A stretch of 64,000 bases of DNA from Peribacillus asahii (GCF_004006295.1 NZ_CP026095.1:4614501-4678500); one strand, 5' to 3'. Counted from the stretch's first letter, positions 30,774 through 39,633 are shown. Translations and numbers: made by a program. Notes: generated by a model from the sequence alone, not told the origin.

Positions 30774-31421
30774 TTAAAAAAAGATACCGCTAAAAAATTG
30801 ACTTAATGTACCCGAAATAAACGGCAGTACCGTTTGAAATAGTGGATCAATCGTATAATGACTGAGCGGGGTAAGAACAATAATTAAAAATACTAACATG
30901 CCATACTGTTCAAATTGCGTTAATTTAGCCCGCATATCTGCCGAAACTAAGTCTTCAATAATCCGATATCCATCCAAAGGAGGAAACGGCAATAAATTAA
31001 AGACAAACAACACGAGATTCAGCCAAATAAGCATTTCAAAAAACGGGACAATCAATGGAGATATTTCTACTCCTGCAGCAAGCAATCCGTACCAAACAAA
31101 GTACCCTATACTCGCGACCACTAAATTACTAAAGGGACCAGCAAAAGATACTAAAATTCCTGCTAGACGTGGATTTTTAAAATAAAAACGATTCACAGGA
31201 ACCGGTCGCGCCCATCCAAATCCAAACAGCAAAATAAAAATCGTACCGACTGGATCTAAATGCGAAACCGGGTTTAACGTCACTCGGCCCTCATTTTTCG
31301 CTGTTAAATCACCAAACTTATACGCCACATAAGCATGGGCAAATTCATGTACGGTAAAAGCAATTAACAGAACGACGATGACATATGGCAACTGCTCTAA
31401 GTCAAACGCTAAAAAATCCAT
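30774..31421 (-). CDS. Site-2 protease-type membrane zinc metalloprotease (YwhC)
   Basis: The 215-residue M50-family protein has several membrane helices. The zinc-binding HEXXH is HEFAH within [21 protein letters not shown], and the third ligand lies in [12 protein letters not shown]. Such proteases cut transmembrane substrates; this short type has no PDZ domain and no known substrate. ATG at 31421 is chosen because GGGGGAG lies 9 nt before it; an ATG six codons earlier starts inside that site. It is cotranscribed with ywhD and convergent with nothing. Confidence 0.88.
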   Translation of the reverse strand: MDFLAFDLEQLPYVIVVLLIAFTVHEFAHAYVAYKFGDLTAKNEGRVTLNPVSHLDPVGTIFILLFGFGWARPVPVNRFYFKNPRLAGILVSFAGPFSNLVVASIGYFVWYGLLAAGVEISPLIVPFFEMLIWLNLVLFVFNLLPFPPLDGYRIIEDLVSADMRAKLTQFEQYGMLVFLIIVLTPLSHYTIDPLFQTVLPFISGTLSQFFSGIFF

Positions 31422-31560
31422 CCATAGTTTCTCCCCCATTATTTTATACCCCTAGTATACAGGAAATCACTGAGAAGGGAAAAAACTCTGTTTTCAGATT
31501 GTTGCAATTTCTTCCATAATATGAAACACTACAATCATATTGGGGAAGGAGGGAAACTAT

Positions 31561-31746
31561 ATGCCATATGTAACTGTTAAAATGCTAGAAGGCCGTACAG
31601 ACGAGCAAAAGAAAGCATTAGTAGAAAAAGTAACTGCAGCTGTTTCAGAAACAACAGGAGCACCAGCAGAAGCTGTAACGATTTTTATCGAAGAAATGTC
31701 TAAAAACCATCTAGCTGTCGCAGGCGTTCGCAAAAGCGATTTATAA
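31561..31746 (+). CDS. 4-oxalocrotonate tautomerase family protein (YwhB)
   Basis: The 61-residue protein is of normal family length. After removal of Met the N-terminal proline (MPYVTVKMLEGRT) is the catalytic base, so ATG at 31561, preceded by AAGGAGGG, must be the start; a seven-residue upstream extension would bury the proline. The family tautomerises enol/keto acids, and the natural substrate in bacilli is unknown. It is a single-gene unit ending in a repeat-type terminator. Confidence 0.92.
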   Translation: MPYVTVKMLEGRTDEQKKALVEKVTAAVSETTGAPAEAVTIFIEEMSKNHLAVAGVRKSDL

Positions 31747-31756
31747 AAGGATAGAA

Positions 31757-31857
31757 AAGTGTAAAATCTAGCTCTACTGGCTAGGTCACCGTGAAAAAGA
31801 CAGGAGCCATCAGCGCCCTATTTGGTACGTGATTTGAACGAGCTAGTTCCGCTTTTT
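31757..31857 (-). repeat. Dispersed AAAAGCGGAA repeat, full-length copy
   Basis: Read on the minus strand it starts AAAAAAGCGGAACTAGCTCG, contains AATAGGG and CTTTTTCACGGTGACCTAGC, and ends with GAGCTAGA. The same landmarks in the same order are found at 39441-39560. CTAGCTC and GAGCTAG near the ends are inverted, and the T-run on the plus strand would let it end ywhB transcription. Confidence 0.7.
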
Positions 31858-31887
31858 TATTTTATACATAGAGAAAAAGCTAAGCTG

Positions 31888-32397
31888 TTAGCTCAGCTTA
31901 GCTTTCTCTTGTAACTGTTCAATATATGCATATGCTTCATCAATTTCTTCGAGCGTATACTTTTGCTTGCTTTTTAATGTGAAAATCTTCTCGATTACTT
32001 CATCTTTTTCTAGCGTATCAAAAAATAATACGGTAGAAACAAGCTCTAAAAAGCGTGCATTTTGTTCGTTCATATCTAGCAAGCACTCTTCTAACATCGG
32101 CATCTCCACTTCCTGCATCGATAAAAAGCCACGACCCGCTTCTGTAATGGAATAGCAGTATTGGTAATACCCAGCTCTTTTTTCTCTTACTTCATTTAAG
32201 TAGCCCATATTGCACAGCTCTTCAATTCGTAATGTTAGTTCCTCCGAATACGGTCCATAGAAATGGAACTGATATTTCTCTTGAAAGGGAAATGATAGCT
32301 TTTTCGCAATATATACAATCTTTTGCAGTTTTTTTCGGCCAGAAATCTCTCCTGCAACAGAAATAGCATTTATAATTTTCGCATGATCCTTAAACAA
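31888..32397 (-). CDS. YwgA family protein
   Basis: This 169-residue soluble protein resembles B. subtilis YwgA (ISGRKKLQKIVYIAKKL, FHFYGPYSEELTLRIEELCNMGYL). The N-terminal half looks like a winged-helix or antitoxin-associated fold of the kind seen near DUF4065 proteins, which is my guess only. The C-terminal half is charged and helical (KYTLEEIDEAYAYIEQLQEKAKLS). It follows the HD-domain gene by 27 bp on the same strand, a conserved pair in bacilli, so a shared role is likely but unknown. Confidence 0.8.
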   Translation of the reverse strand: MFKDHAKIINAISVAGEISGRKKLQKIVYIAKKLSFPFQEKYQFHFYGPYSEELTLRIEELCNMGYLNEVREKRAGYYQYCYSITEAGRGFLSMQEVEMPMLEECLLDMNEQNARFLELVSTVLFFDTLEKDEVIEKIFTLKSKQKYTLEEIDEAYAYIEQLQEKAKLS

Positions 32398-32424
32398 GGC
32401 TCATCACTCCTTACCCAAATGTTC

Positions 32425-33738
32425 CTATCTTAATTCCGGCAAATCCAATAGTCTTCGAATTTGTCTTTTTACAATTTTCTTTGTCGATTCATCGCGCAAT
32501 AAATCTTCAGGGAAATATAGCTTATGATCCGTTCTGCGCTTACCTGAAATAGCATCGACAATTTGTGATTCACGAGACAATTCACGAATCTCTCCGTTAT
32601 TCTTCAACAGATGAATCGGCAAACGCTCTTCTTCCTCACCTGGACGATAGAAATCATAGGGTAAATCGGATGAAGAATCGACTACGAGATAATATTCGGG
32701 ATCAATGCCCGCTTTTTTAAATAACGTATTTAATTCCATTAACTTATTCATCTGTTCATTTGATGGGTGAAATTCCACATACTTAAACAATCTACGATTT
32801 ACAAACCGACTACATAAATCCTTTAAAATGGCATCCTCTTCATTTTCCCAGCATTGAAAATAATAGAGCATCACGGCTTCATCCATTTTTAAATAATCCG
32901 CTAACGTCACATGTCCGTTAAACATCGAATAAAAATGGACAGGCTCTTGGGCGAACGTATAGCCTGACTCCGATAAGTATTTCGCTCTATGCAAAATCTT
33001 TGTTAAAATCACTTCCGCACTGCGTGTTACCGGATGAAAGTAGACTTGCCAATACATTTGATAACGACTCATGATGTAATCTTCCACAGCATGCATCCCG
33101 CTTTGCTTAATAACAACCTGTTCTTCACGAGGGCGCATAACCCGCAGAATCCGTTCCATATCAAAATGGCCGTAACTAACACCTGTAAAATACGCATCAC
33201 GCTGCAAGTAATCCATACGATCTGCATCAATTTGACTTGAAATTAAACTGACAACTAACTTATTGGCATATGTTTTTGCAATGACTTCTGCGACTTTTTT
33301 TGGGAAATCTTCCGCAACTCTTTTTAACACAGTATTCACTTCTGTATCACCAAGAATAATTTGCCGAGTAAACTGCTCATGGTCCAAATTAAACACTTTT
33401 TCAAAAGAATGAGAGAATGGTCCATGCCCTAAATCATGCAAAAGAGCTGCACATAAAGAAAGAAGCCGTTCCTCCTGCTTCCATTCTTGTCGATTCACAA
33501 ATACATCATCTACAATACGACGCACAATTTCATACACACCAAGTGAATGATTAAACCGACTATGTTCAGCTCCGTGAAATGTCAAATAAGTTGTACCTAG
33601 CTGCTTAATTCGACGCAATCGTTGAAATTCCTTCGTCCCTATTAAATCCCAAATCACCCGATCACGAACGTGAATATAGCGATGTACTGGATCTTTAAAC
33701 ACTTTCTCTTCCATTAATTTTTCATGGGAATACTTCAT
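32425..33738 (-). CDS. HD-domain phosphohydrolase (YwfO, dNTPase-like)
   Basis: The 437-residue HD-superfamily protein has the metal-binding order H...HD...D: RFNHSLGVYEIV, then LLHDLGHGPFSHSFE, then SSQIDADRMDYLQRDAYFTG. Those motifs match dGTPase/SAMHD1-like hydrolases, which remove triphosphate from dNTPs. Substrate here is unproven. AGAGGGG precedes the ATG at 33738. A later methionine (MEEKVFKDPVHRYIH) lies nearer the usual family start but has no ribosome site. Confidence 0.88.
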   Translation of the reverse strand: MKYSHEKLMEEKVFKDPVHRYIHVRDRVIWDLIGTKEFQRLRRIKQLGTTYLTFHGAEHSRFNHSLGVYEIVRRIVDDVFVNRQEWKQEERLLSLCAALLHDLGHGPFSHSFEKVFNLDHEQFTRQIILGDTEVNTVLKRVAEDFPKKVAEVIAKTYANKLVVSLISSQIDADRMDYLQRDAYFTGVSYGHFDMERILRVMRPREEQVVIKQSGMHAVEDYIMSRYQMYWQVYFHPVTRSAEVILTKILHRAKYLSESGYTFAQEPVHFYSMFNGHVTLADYLKMDEAVMLYYFQCWENEEDAILKDLCSRFVNRRLFKYVEFHPSNEQMNKLMELNTLFKKAGIDPEYYLVVDSSSDLPYDFYRPGEEEERLPIHLLKNNGEIRELSRESQIVDAISGKRRTDHKLYFPEDLLRDESTKKIVKRQIRRLLDLPELR

Positions 33739-33892
33739 AAGCGCCCCTCTTTTTTAAAATCATTTCTATCAATTATAGCTTGTTTCGCTTTAAAATCCTA
33801 TCTGTACAGCAAGAAACACGGCTAAAATTGTAAGAAATTTGGAATAAATCTTCTATTAAAGAGGCATCCTATCTATTCATTCGCGATAAAAA

Positions 33893-33921
33893 ATCACCAC
33901 GCCAATCAACTACGAGGTGAT
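33893..33921 (-). terminator. Terminator of the DUF1450 gene
   Basis: ATCACC (33893-33898) and GGTGAT (33916-33921) form the stem, followed on the minus strand by TTTTTTA. It sits 14 bp past the stop codon. Confidence 0.65.
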
Positions 33922-33935
33922 GATAATACACTGCA

Positions 33936-34157
33936 TTATTTAAGCTTTTTATCTATCTTATCCATTAACTCATCTTCTGTTGGCGCTGCTACTGGACGAT
34001 TATTCACAAAAGCAAAAGATTTCTTTCTTCCTGGACCACAATAGGATTGGCAGCCCACGTCAATCTTTGCATCCGGATCTAGCTTTTGTAAACGAGGTAC
34101 CAAAGTTTTGATATTAACTGCCTGGCAGTCATCACACACTCGGAATTCATTAGCCAT
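33936..34157 (-). CDS. DUF1450 small cysteine protein
   Basis: The 73-residue protein has four cysteines, in VCDDCQ and [12 protein letters not shown]. This is like other DUF1450 proteins and suggests a metal-binding or redox thioredoxin-like fold; function is unknown. The ATG at 34157 ([11 protein letters not shown]) is the likely family start. Its ribosome site is odd: GAAGG abuts the ATG and AAAGGATGG lies about 13 nt upstream. A TTG 11 codons upstream has no better site. It is a single gene divergent from rsfA, separated by 318 bp with no clear promoter elements. Confidence 0.78.
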   Translation of the reverse strand: MANEFRVCDDCQAVNIKTLVPRLQKLDPDAKIDVGCQSYCGPGRKKSFAFVNNRPVAAPTEDELMDKIDKKLK

Positions 34158-34475
34158 CCTTCGTTTACCATCCTTTCTATATATAAACAATCTACTCTTT
34201 ATATTTAAATAACTAAATGGTATTTTACCGCTTCTACTTGTTTATTTCAAGAGGTGAACATACACCGAATATACGCTCCTTTTCCTACTTTTCACAAACA
34301 TCGTATATAGAGTAACAATCTAAAGCAGTCAAATAAAAACTACTATCCTTTTAACTTTTATGAATAAAATTCCCCGAACCTGTCCAAACTGATTAGTAAA
34401 ATACAACAATGTTCCTAAACTTCAATATCATCAATTTATCATTTTTAGATAGTACAAGAAAGGAAGTATGCGCTT
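34158..34475. other. 318-bp divergent gap, DUF1450 gene to rsfA
   Basis: AT-rich, no open frame and no strong hairpin. It must hold both promoters; I could not pick a SigF or SigG box for rsfA with confidence. Confidence 0.3.
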
Positions 34476-35192
34476 ATGAAAATTCGGCAAGATGCTTGGA
34501 CAGAAGAAGACGATTTATTATTAGCGGAGACGGTACTACGTCATGTCCGTGAAGGAAGCACACAATTAAATGCTTTTGAAGAGGTGGGCGACAAATTAAA
34601 CCGTACTTCGGCTGCATGCGGTTTTCGCTGGAATGCAGTCGTTCGTCATAACTATGATAAAGCTCTATCACTCGCCAAAAAACAACGAAAGCAACGTCAA
34701 AGAATTTTAGGAAGAGACCAAGGCGGCAAGAAGAAATTACTATATACGCCACCCGCTCCTACTATGGCAGATATTACTGTACCAACAAGTGAACCTAATG
34801 AAGTTGAACTAACATTAGAAACTAGTAACTATGAAGTCAATAAAGCAGAAACTACCGTTCAAAGTTATGCGCTCACAGAAACAACACTAACACTCGATAC
34901 GGTTATTTCATTCCTTGAAACAATGAATGGAAGCACGCTGCAAGCGGAAGTGTTAAAAACAGAGAACGAACGTTTAAAGCTTGAAATTAAAGAATTGAAA
35001 AAGCGAAATGAAGAGCTTGAAGGAAAAGTTAATCATTTAGAACAAAATACGGGCTTAATTCAAGAAGATTATGAAACTCTAATGAAGATTATGAATCGTG
35101 CACGAAAGCTCGTTTTATTAGAAGAAGATGAGCGTCCAACAACGAAATTTAAAATGGACCGTAATGGAAATTTAGAAAAAATGGCGGAATAA
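34476..35192 (+). CDS. rsfA: RsfA-family forespore transcriptional regulator
   Basis: RsfA tunes SigF-dependent forespore genes in B. subtilis. The 238-residue protein has an N-terminal Myb/SANT-like DNA-binding domain ([21 protein letters not shown], then [14 protein letters not shown]), a basic KKQRKQRQR stretch, a variable middle, and a C-terminal coiled coil ([20 protein letters not shown]). Homologs occur as several paralogs in bacilli, so this is RsfA family with good confidence and RsfA itself by position near ywfO/lipL. GAAAGGAAG precedes the ATG. TATACT and AGTATA around 35226-35245 may form a short hairpin after the stop. Confidence 0.85.
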   Translation: MKIRQDAWTEEDDLLLAETVLRHVREGSTQLNAFEEVGDKLNRTSAACGFRWNAVVRHNYDKALSLAKKQRKQRQRILGRDQGGKKKLLYTPPAPTMADITVPTSEPNEVELTLETSNYEVNKAETTVQSYALTETTLTLDTVISFLETMNGSTLQAEVLKTENERLKLEIKELKKRNEELEGKVNHLEQNTGLIQEDYETLMKIMNRARKLVLLEEDERPTTKFKMDRNGNLEKMAE

Positions 35193-35310
35193 GAGAGCAA
35201 GATTTTCTTATACTATCCGAATGTATACTAAACGAACGATAGTATAGAAAAAAGGTTATATATAAAGCCAATTTGGTTTTCGACATCCTCTCAGCTAATT
35301 GGTGAAATAA

Positions 35311-35414
35311 TTTTTGGCCCCTGCTTTCTCTTTCGTTTCATGGAGCTAGAGCTACCTTTCAGCATAGCTGAAAGGTGTGTGGGACCGTATTCCCACACGA
35401 GCAGGAGCCAAAAA
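35311..35414. repeat. Three-way-junction-like palindromic element
   Basis: An outer 15-bp stem (TTTTTGGCCCCTGCT 35311-35325 with AGCAGGAGCCAAAAA 35400-35414, one mismatch) encloses two adjacent perfect hairpins: ACCTTTCAGC-ATA-GCTGAAAGGT (35354-35376) and GTGTGGGA-CCGTAT-TCCCACAC (35377-35398). A 28-nt linker on the left contains GGAGCTAGAGCT. A degenerate relative (AGCTGAAAG, then GTGTGAGACC and TCACACGA) lies at 62579-62614. Either strand could fold the same way. Confidence 0.75.
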
Positions 35415-35450
35415 CCAACAGCGTATTCAAATAAACATTCTTATGCCCAT

Positions 35451-35590
35451 TTAACAAGTTGAACATGTAGCGGTAATAAGATACGTCTTTTCCTTCTAAC
35501 ATAAACTACTGCTCATGAGCAGTTTAAAATAACTAAAACTCTGTTTATCTTCTTAACAATATGGAAGAGAATAAACAGAGTTTTTTATCA
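35451..35590 (+). ncRNA. Candidate small RNA unit with orphan terminator
   Basis: TTAACA (35451-35456), 17 bp, TAATAA (35474-35479) is a possible promoter. Downstream lie a perfect 16-bp palindrome ACTGCTCATGAGCAGT (35508-35523) and a very good terminator: AAAACTCTGTTTAT (35535-35548) with ATAAACAGAGTTTT (35571-35584), then TTTT. No gene ends here: rsfA stops 340 bp earlier. The -10 is weak, so read-through from rsfA is the main alternative. Confidence 0.3.
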
Positions 35591-35740
35591 TATAAATGAA
35601 TCTTGAAACTTGTATATCCCCAAAGAACAAACGACTACTATATAAGAGAGAATTCACGAATAATCTCTATTTTTTCAAGATAACGTGCTTTTGACATATA
35701 GGCATATTCCATTTTATGCCAAAATTTTCAGAATCTTCTG

Positions 35741-35769
35741 TTTACCTATACATAAAAAGCCATTATAAT
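35741..35769 (+). promoter_or_regulatory. SigA-type promoter of the small membrane-protein pair
   Basis: TTTACC (35741-35746), 17 bp, TATAAT (35764-35769), ending 32 bp before the start codon. A CATATACT box (35773-35780) resembles a SigE -10, so mother-cell expression is an alternative. Confidence 0.45.
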
Positions 35770-35801
35770 AAACATATACTTTTCTAAGGAGGGATGGAAA
35801 G

Positions 35802-36125
35802 ATGAGAAAAACAAAAGTTTTTTATGGCGTATTGCTACTTGTCTTTTTGTCCTTCTTAGTTACTCAATATACGAGCGAAAATACGAAAGCTTTAAATTTG
35901 CATGAAAGCAAAGCAATCACCGCCTTTAATGGGGACGTCCAAGACCTTCCTTTAAAAGATGATAATAAGAAACATCCTTTCACTCCAATAAATATTTTAC
36001 AATTCTTTATCTATTTGTCTCTTGTTTTTATCTCATTCAATGTCTTGTTAGCTCAAACCCGCAATAAACTTATTTTCTTTACACCCATTTTTTATCAGGC
36101 GAATTATCTAATACGTACTCCTTGA
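35802..36125 (+). CDS. Hypothetical membrane protein, 107 aa
   Basis: I do not recognise a family. The N-terminus (MRKTKVFYGVLLLVFLSFLVTQY) is an uncleaved helix or a signal peptide. A polar segment of about 35 residues follows (HESKAITAFNGDVQDLPLKDD), then a second hydrophobic stretch (INILQFFIYLSLVFISFNVLLA). Both termini would lie inside with a short external loop. AAGGAGGG precedes the ATG and the promoter is close. It forms a two-gene unit with the 39-residue membrane protein 31 bp downstream, followed by a good terminator. Confidence 0.6.
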   Translation: MRKTKVFYGVLLLVFLSFLVTQYTSENTKALNLHESKAITAFNGDVQDLPLKDDNKKHPFTPINILQFFIYLSLVFISFNVLLAQTRNKLIFFTPIFYQANYLIRTP

Positions 36126-36156
36126 TTTTTTTAAAAAATTACAAGGGGGAATATAT

Positions 36157-36276
36157 ATGTGGATTCGTTTTCTAATGATGGGGTTCTTTTCACTTACAGC
36201 ATTTAGCTTTCTTTTTTATCAAGGAATTGAAATTTCCCATGCATTTTTAGATTTCTTTAAAAAGAATAATTCATAA
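36157..36276 (+). CDS. Small membrane protein, 39 aa
   Basis: The frame starts MWIRFLMMGFFSLTAFSFLF and ends with HAFLDFFKKNNS before TAA. It has one strong hydrophobic helix (about 2-20) and a polar C-terminus. AAGGGGGA precedes the ATG with normal spacing. Its position between the 107-residue membrane protein and a shared terminator supports a real operon. No function is recognised. Confidence 0.55.
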   Translation: MWIRFLMMGFFSLTAFSFLFYQGIEISHAFLDFFKKNNS

Positions 36277-36297
36277 TCTAAATTCATTTGACTCTAA

Positions 36298-36338
36298 GGC
36301 GATTCTCCAGCATTCATTCAAGGGGGATCGTCTTTTTT
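36298..36338 (+). terminator. Terminator of the small membrane-protein operon
   Basis: GGCGATTCTCC (36298-36308) pairs with GGGGGATCGTC (36322-36332), eleven pairs including three G-T wobbles, followed by TTTTTT. Confidence 0.8.
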
Positions 36339-36432
36339 ATTTACTCTGCTTCGCTATAGTGGCTGTTAGTATTCCATTCCACGCCATTAAAATTTGCTTA
36401 TTGAAAAATGATTATACTACACTTTTGAAAAA

Positions 36433-36477
36433 AGAAGAGTCATCAAAAGGGTATTTTTTCCTTTTGATGACTCTTCT
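36433..36477 (-). terminator. Terminator after lipL
   Basis: AGAAGAGTCATCAAAAGG (36433-36450) and CCTTTTGATGACTCTTCT (36460-36477) form a perfect 18-bp stem, followed by TTTTT on the minus strand. Confidence 0.88.
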
Positions 36478-36545
36478 CTGTGATTAATCTAAACGAGCCA
36501 GTTTCTCTTTTCTTGATATCTTGCTCCAGATGCCTTCTACTTTTC

Positions 36546-37385
36546 TTATTTTGGCATCGCTTTTTCATTTCTCTCTTTAATTCTTGTTAAATAAGACTCA
36601 AATAATGGTTGTTCTTCCACGGTTAGAGGTATCATCTGAACTTGTCCAGTATGCGTTTGGAGTACTTGTAAAAAGCGCTTGATTACATCAGATATCGTAA
36701 GACGGATTTGAAGTAATTCTTCTAGCGATGCCATCACATCTGGTTGAATATCTGGATATGTAAATTTCGTTTCTGTCTCCGCAAGCGCTGCATGATAAAA
36801 CTCTTTGATTAGCTGTGCTCGTTTAGAGCCGCTTCCACTAACACAAAGATAGATTTGAACAGCAACACCATTTCGAATCCGGCGCTGTGAAATACCGGCG
36901 AATTTTTGACCAGCAATACTTAAATCATAGCTGCCAGGACAATAAGAACCAACAATTTCTTTCGCTTCAATCTCCACCGCAAAATCAGCAAACATAAGCT
37001 TAATTAAGTCCCACATTGTATCGTAACCACGATTAATATCAATTCGATGTTCTGTTTCAGGAAAAACTAATGATAGATTTAATACACCCTCATCTAATAC
37101 AACAGCAAGCCCGCCTGAATTTCGAACAATCGCTTGAAAACCATGTCTATTCAACACATCCATACCTTGTTTAAGAAAAGGAAGCTTTGTATCTTGAATG
37201 CCTAACACGACAGTTTGATGGTGAACCCATGCTCTAGCAACAGCGGTCGTTTGCCCTGCTCCAACTAAAGCGCAAAGCGTATCATCCATCGCAAAGGACT
37301 CCAACGCATGAAACTTGGGACCGAGAGATGACTGGTCAATCACTCTCCACTCTCGCTGCACTAACAAAGAATCTGTCTCACGCAT
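36546..37385 (-). CDS. lipL: Octanoyl-[GcvH]:protein N-octanoyltransferase LipL
   Basis: LipL moves octanoate from GcvH to the E2 subunits of 2-oxoacid dehydrogenases in the bacillus lipoate route. The 279-residue protein has the biotin/lipoate ligase-like fold with [20 protein letters not shown] and the acyl-accepting Cys149 in [11 protein letters not shown], followed by Lys161 ([11 protein letters not shown]). The cysteine identifies it as LipL rather than a LplA ligase. AAAGGGGAG precedes the ATG. pta lies 45 bp upstream on the same strand, the B. subtilis pta-ywfL pair. Confidence 0.92.
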   Translation of the reverse strand: MRETDSLLVQREWRVIDQSSLGPKFHALESFAMDDTLCALVGAGQTTAVARAWVHHQTVVLGIQDTKLPFLKQGMDVLNRHGFQAIVRNSGGLAVVLDEGVLNLSLVFPETEHRIDINRGYDTMWDLIKLMFADFAVEIEAKEIVGSYCPGSYDLSIAGQKFAGISQRRIRNGVAVQIYLCVSGSGSKRAQLIKEFYHAALAETETKFTYPDIQPDVMASLEELLQIRLTISDVIKRFLQVLQTHTGQVQMIPLTVEEQPLFESYLTRIKERNEKAMPK

Positions 37386-37430
37386 ATTGCTCTCCCCTTT
37401 AATAAGTTACCCACAATTTATCCACAATAC

Positions 37431-38402
37431 TTAAAGTGACTGGGCTGCTGTAATAATTGCTAATTTATACACGTCTTCTTCGCTGCAACCGCGTGATAGA
37501 TCATTAACTGGGCGATTAAGACCTTGCAGAATTGGGCCGACTGCTTCAAAGTTACCGAGGCGTTGAACCATTTTGTAGCCGATATTACCCGCTTCCAGAC
37601 TTGGAAAAACGAATACATTAGCGTTTCCGCGAAGGGGTGAATTCGGTGCTTTACTTTTTGCAACAGCTGGTACGAAGGCAGCATCAAATTGAATTTCGCC
37701 ATCAACAACAAGCTGCGGGTCCATCTCATGTACTAGCTGTACAGCTTTAACGACTTTTTCTGTTTCAGGTGAAACAGCAGATCCCTTTGTTGAAAAGCTT
37801 AATAGAGCTACACGTGGCTCAATATCAAACATTTGGCCTGTTTTCGCACTTTCCACCGCGATTTCAGCTAAATCTTGGCTATCTGGAGAAATATTGATGG
37901 CACAGTCAGCGAATACGTATTTCTCTTCCCCGCGCACCATAATAAATACACCAGAAGTTTTTTGGATACCAGGCTTTGTTTTAATAATTTGAAGAGCTGG
38001 ACGAACTGTATCAGCTGTAGAGTGCGCAGCACCGCTCACCATTCCTTGTGCATCATTCAGATGAACCAACATCGTGCCGAAATAGTTTCCATCTAATAGG
38101 ATTTGGCGCGCTTGCTCCTCTGTCACTTTTCCTTTTCGAACTTCTACAAAAGCTGCAATCATTTTATCCATGTCTGGATATTTTTTCGGATCATATAATT
38201 CTACCGATTCTAAAGAAACCTTTAATTGATCCGCTTTCTGCCGAATCTCTTCGATATCTCCAATTAAAATTGGCGTTAATAATTTCTCGTTGGCAAGTCG
38301 AGCTGCAGCGGCAAGGATACGCTCATCTAATCCTTCTGGAAAGACGATTTTTACATTTTCTTTAGAGATCTTCTCTTCTAAAATCTTAAATAAATCACTC
38401 AT
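37431..38402 (-). CDS. pta: Phosphate acetyltransferase
   Basis: Pta converts acetyl-CoA and phosphate to acetyl phosphate, the first step of acetate overflow. The 323-residue protein is the short single-domain type, with [21 protein letters not shown] and [11 protein letters not shown] in the active site region and [18 protein letters not shown] near the C-terminus. AAGGAGG precedes the ATG. An upstream cre site predicts activation by CcpA under glucose, as in B. subtilis. Confidence 0.96.
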   Translation of the reverse strand: MSDLFKILEEKISKENVKIVFPEGLDERILAAAARLANEKLLTPILIGDIEEIRQKADQLKVSLESVELYDPKKYPDMDKMIAAFVEVRKGKVTEEQARQILLDGNYFGTMLVHLNDAQGMVSGAAHSTADTVRPALQIIKTKPGIQKTSGVFIMVRGEEKYVFADCAINISPDSQDLAEIAVESAKTGQMFDIEPRVALLSFSTKGSAVSPETEKVVKAVQLVHEMDPQLVVDGEIQFDAAFVPAVAKSKAPNSPLRGNANVFVFPSLEAGNIGYKMVQRLGNFEAVGPILQGLNRPVNDLSRGCSEEDVYKLAIITAAQSL

Positions 38403-38523
38403 TGCTACATCCTCCTTAATGTATACGATTCCCTTCTCTGTTCGCTCATTATGTATGGCGAGAAACGTATGGTTTTTGGTATAACTTAAGAATACTCTAG
38501 GATGTATTGAAATTCCATACTTA

Positions 38524-38537
38524 TTAAACCGCTTTCA
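38524..38537 (-). promoter_or_regulatory. CcpA cre site upstream of pta
   Basis: The minus strand reads TGAAAGCGGTTTAA, matching 13 of 14 positions of the cre consensus TGWNANCGNTNWCA. It lies 120 bp before the pta start, upstream of where the promoter must be, which fits activation. It resembles the known B. subtilis pta cre. The pta promoter boxes themselves are not clear. Confidence 0.65.
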
Positions 38538-38687
38538 AACTATTTTCAAGGTTTTAAATGATTCCCTTAATGGGAAAACTCTATTTATGAACTTTTTTCG
38601 AACATCATTAATCGATCGTTTAAAGACAAATCTATTACGAAAACTATGTTATATTAAAAGTATCTTAACACTTTAGGAGTGATTGTA

Positions 38688-39437
38688 ATGAGTGAAGCAG
38701 CACAAACTCTAGATGGTTGGTATTGTTTACACGATTTTCGCTTAATTGATTGGGCTTCTTGGAAAACGCTTTCGAGCGACGAACGCCAATTAGCGATTTC
38801 GGAATTCCAAGGTTTACTAGACAAATGGAATACAACACAAAGCAATAATGAAGGAAGTCACGCTCTTTATTCAATCGTTGGTCAAAAAGCAGACTTTATG
38901 CTTATGTTTGCTCGTCCTACAATGGAAGAATTAAATGCGATTGAAAATGAATTCAATAAAACAAAGCTAGCTGAATATACAATTCCAGCCTATTCTTATG
39001 TTTCTGTCGTTGAGTTAAGCAACTACTTAGCAGGTGGAGACGGTGAAGATCCGTATCAAAATCCACATGTACGTGCTCGACTATATCCAATTCTGCCACA
39101 AGCTAAACATGTATGCTTCTATCCAATGGATAAGCGTCGTCAAGGAGACGATAACTGGTACATGCTTAGTATGGATGAGCGCAAAAGCTTAATGCGTTCT
39201 CACGGTATGATTGGCCGCAGCTATGCAGGAAAAGTAAAACAAATCATTTCGGGTTCTGTCGGTTTCGATGATTATGAATGGGGTGTTACACTTTTTGCGG
39301 ATGATGTACTTCAATTTAAGAAATTAGTATACGAAATGCGCTTTGATGAAGTAAGCGCTCGCTACGGCGAGTTTGGTTCATTCTTCGTTGGAAATATTTT
39401 AACAGAAGAATCTATTCCATCCTTCCTATATGTTTAA
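38688..39437 (+). CDS. hemQ: Coproheme decarboxylase HemQ
   Basis: HemQ makes protoheme from coproheme III in the Gram-positive heme pathway. Its 249 residues have the chlorite-dismutase-like fold: [35 protein letters not shown] (containing the catalytic tyrosine and basic residues) and [14 protein letters not shown] with the heme-binding histidine. ATG at 38688 has TAGGAGTG upstream; a GTG three codons earlier lies inside that site. The position between pta and gerQ matches B. subtilis ywfI. Confidence 0.95.
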   Translation: MSEAAQTLDGWYCLHDFRLIDWASWKTLSSDERQLAISEFQGLLDKWNTTQSNNEGSHALYSIVGQKADFMLMFARPTMEELNAIENEFNKTKLAEYTIPAYSYVSVVELSNYLAGGDGEDPYQNPHVRARLYPILPQAKHVCFYPMDKRRQGDDNWYMLSMDERKSLMRSHGMIGRSYAGKVKQIISGSVGFDDYEWGVTLFADDVLQFKKLVYEMRFDEVSARYGEFGSFFVGNILTEESIPSFLYV

Positions 39438-39440
39438 TTA

Positions 39441-39610
39441 AGAAAAGCGGAAACGGCTCGACCAGCTCGTGAAGAAAATAGGGAAAGACCCGGAAGGCGC
39501 TCTTTGCCTTTCGAGGGCTTTCATCTTTTTCACAGCGAGCTAGCCGTTGGAGCTAGACATCAGGAAAAGCGGAAACGGCTCGACCAGTCAGCCTTTGAAG
39601 CTAGACATTA
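39441..39610 (+). repeat. Dispersed AAAAGCGGAA repeat: full copy plus truncated direct copy
   Basis: The first copy (39441-39560) runs from AAGAAAAGCGGAAACGG through AATAGGG and CTTTTTCACAGCGAGCTAGC to GGAGCTAGACAT. A second, shortened copy (39563-39610) restarts with the same 24 bases and ends GAAGCTAGACATTAAG. The first copy contains an internal terminator-like hairpin (GACCC..AAGGC with GCCTT..GGG near 39487-39519). Confidence 0.75.
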
Positions 39611-39633
39611 AGAAACGTGCAAGTCCATTAAGT

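Larger units (their letters stand above)
35193..35801. other. 609-bp gap after rsfA with structured elements
   Basis: No protein gene is seen. The gap contains the three-way-junction-like element (35311-35414), a candidate small RNA or orphan terminator unit (35451-35590), and a SigA-type promoter for the next genes (35741-35769). Confidence 0.5.

Noticed and set aside
30404..30793. 129-codon plus-strand frame opposite ywhD
   Set aside because: Pure antisense frame of a recognised family, no own ribosome site.
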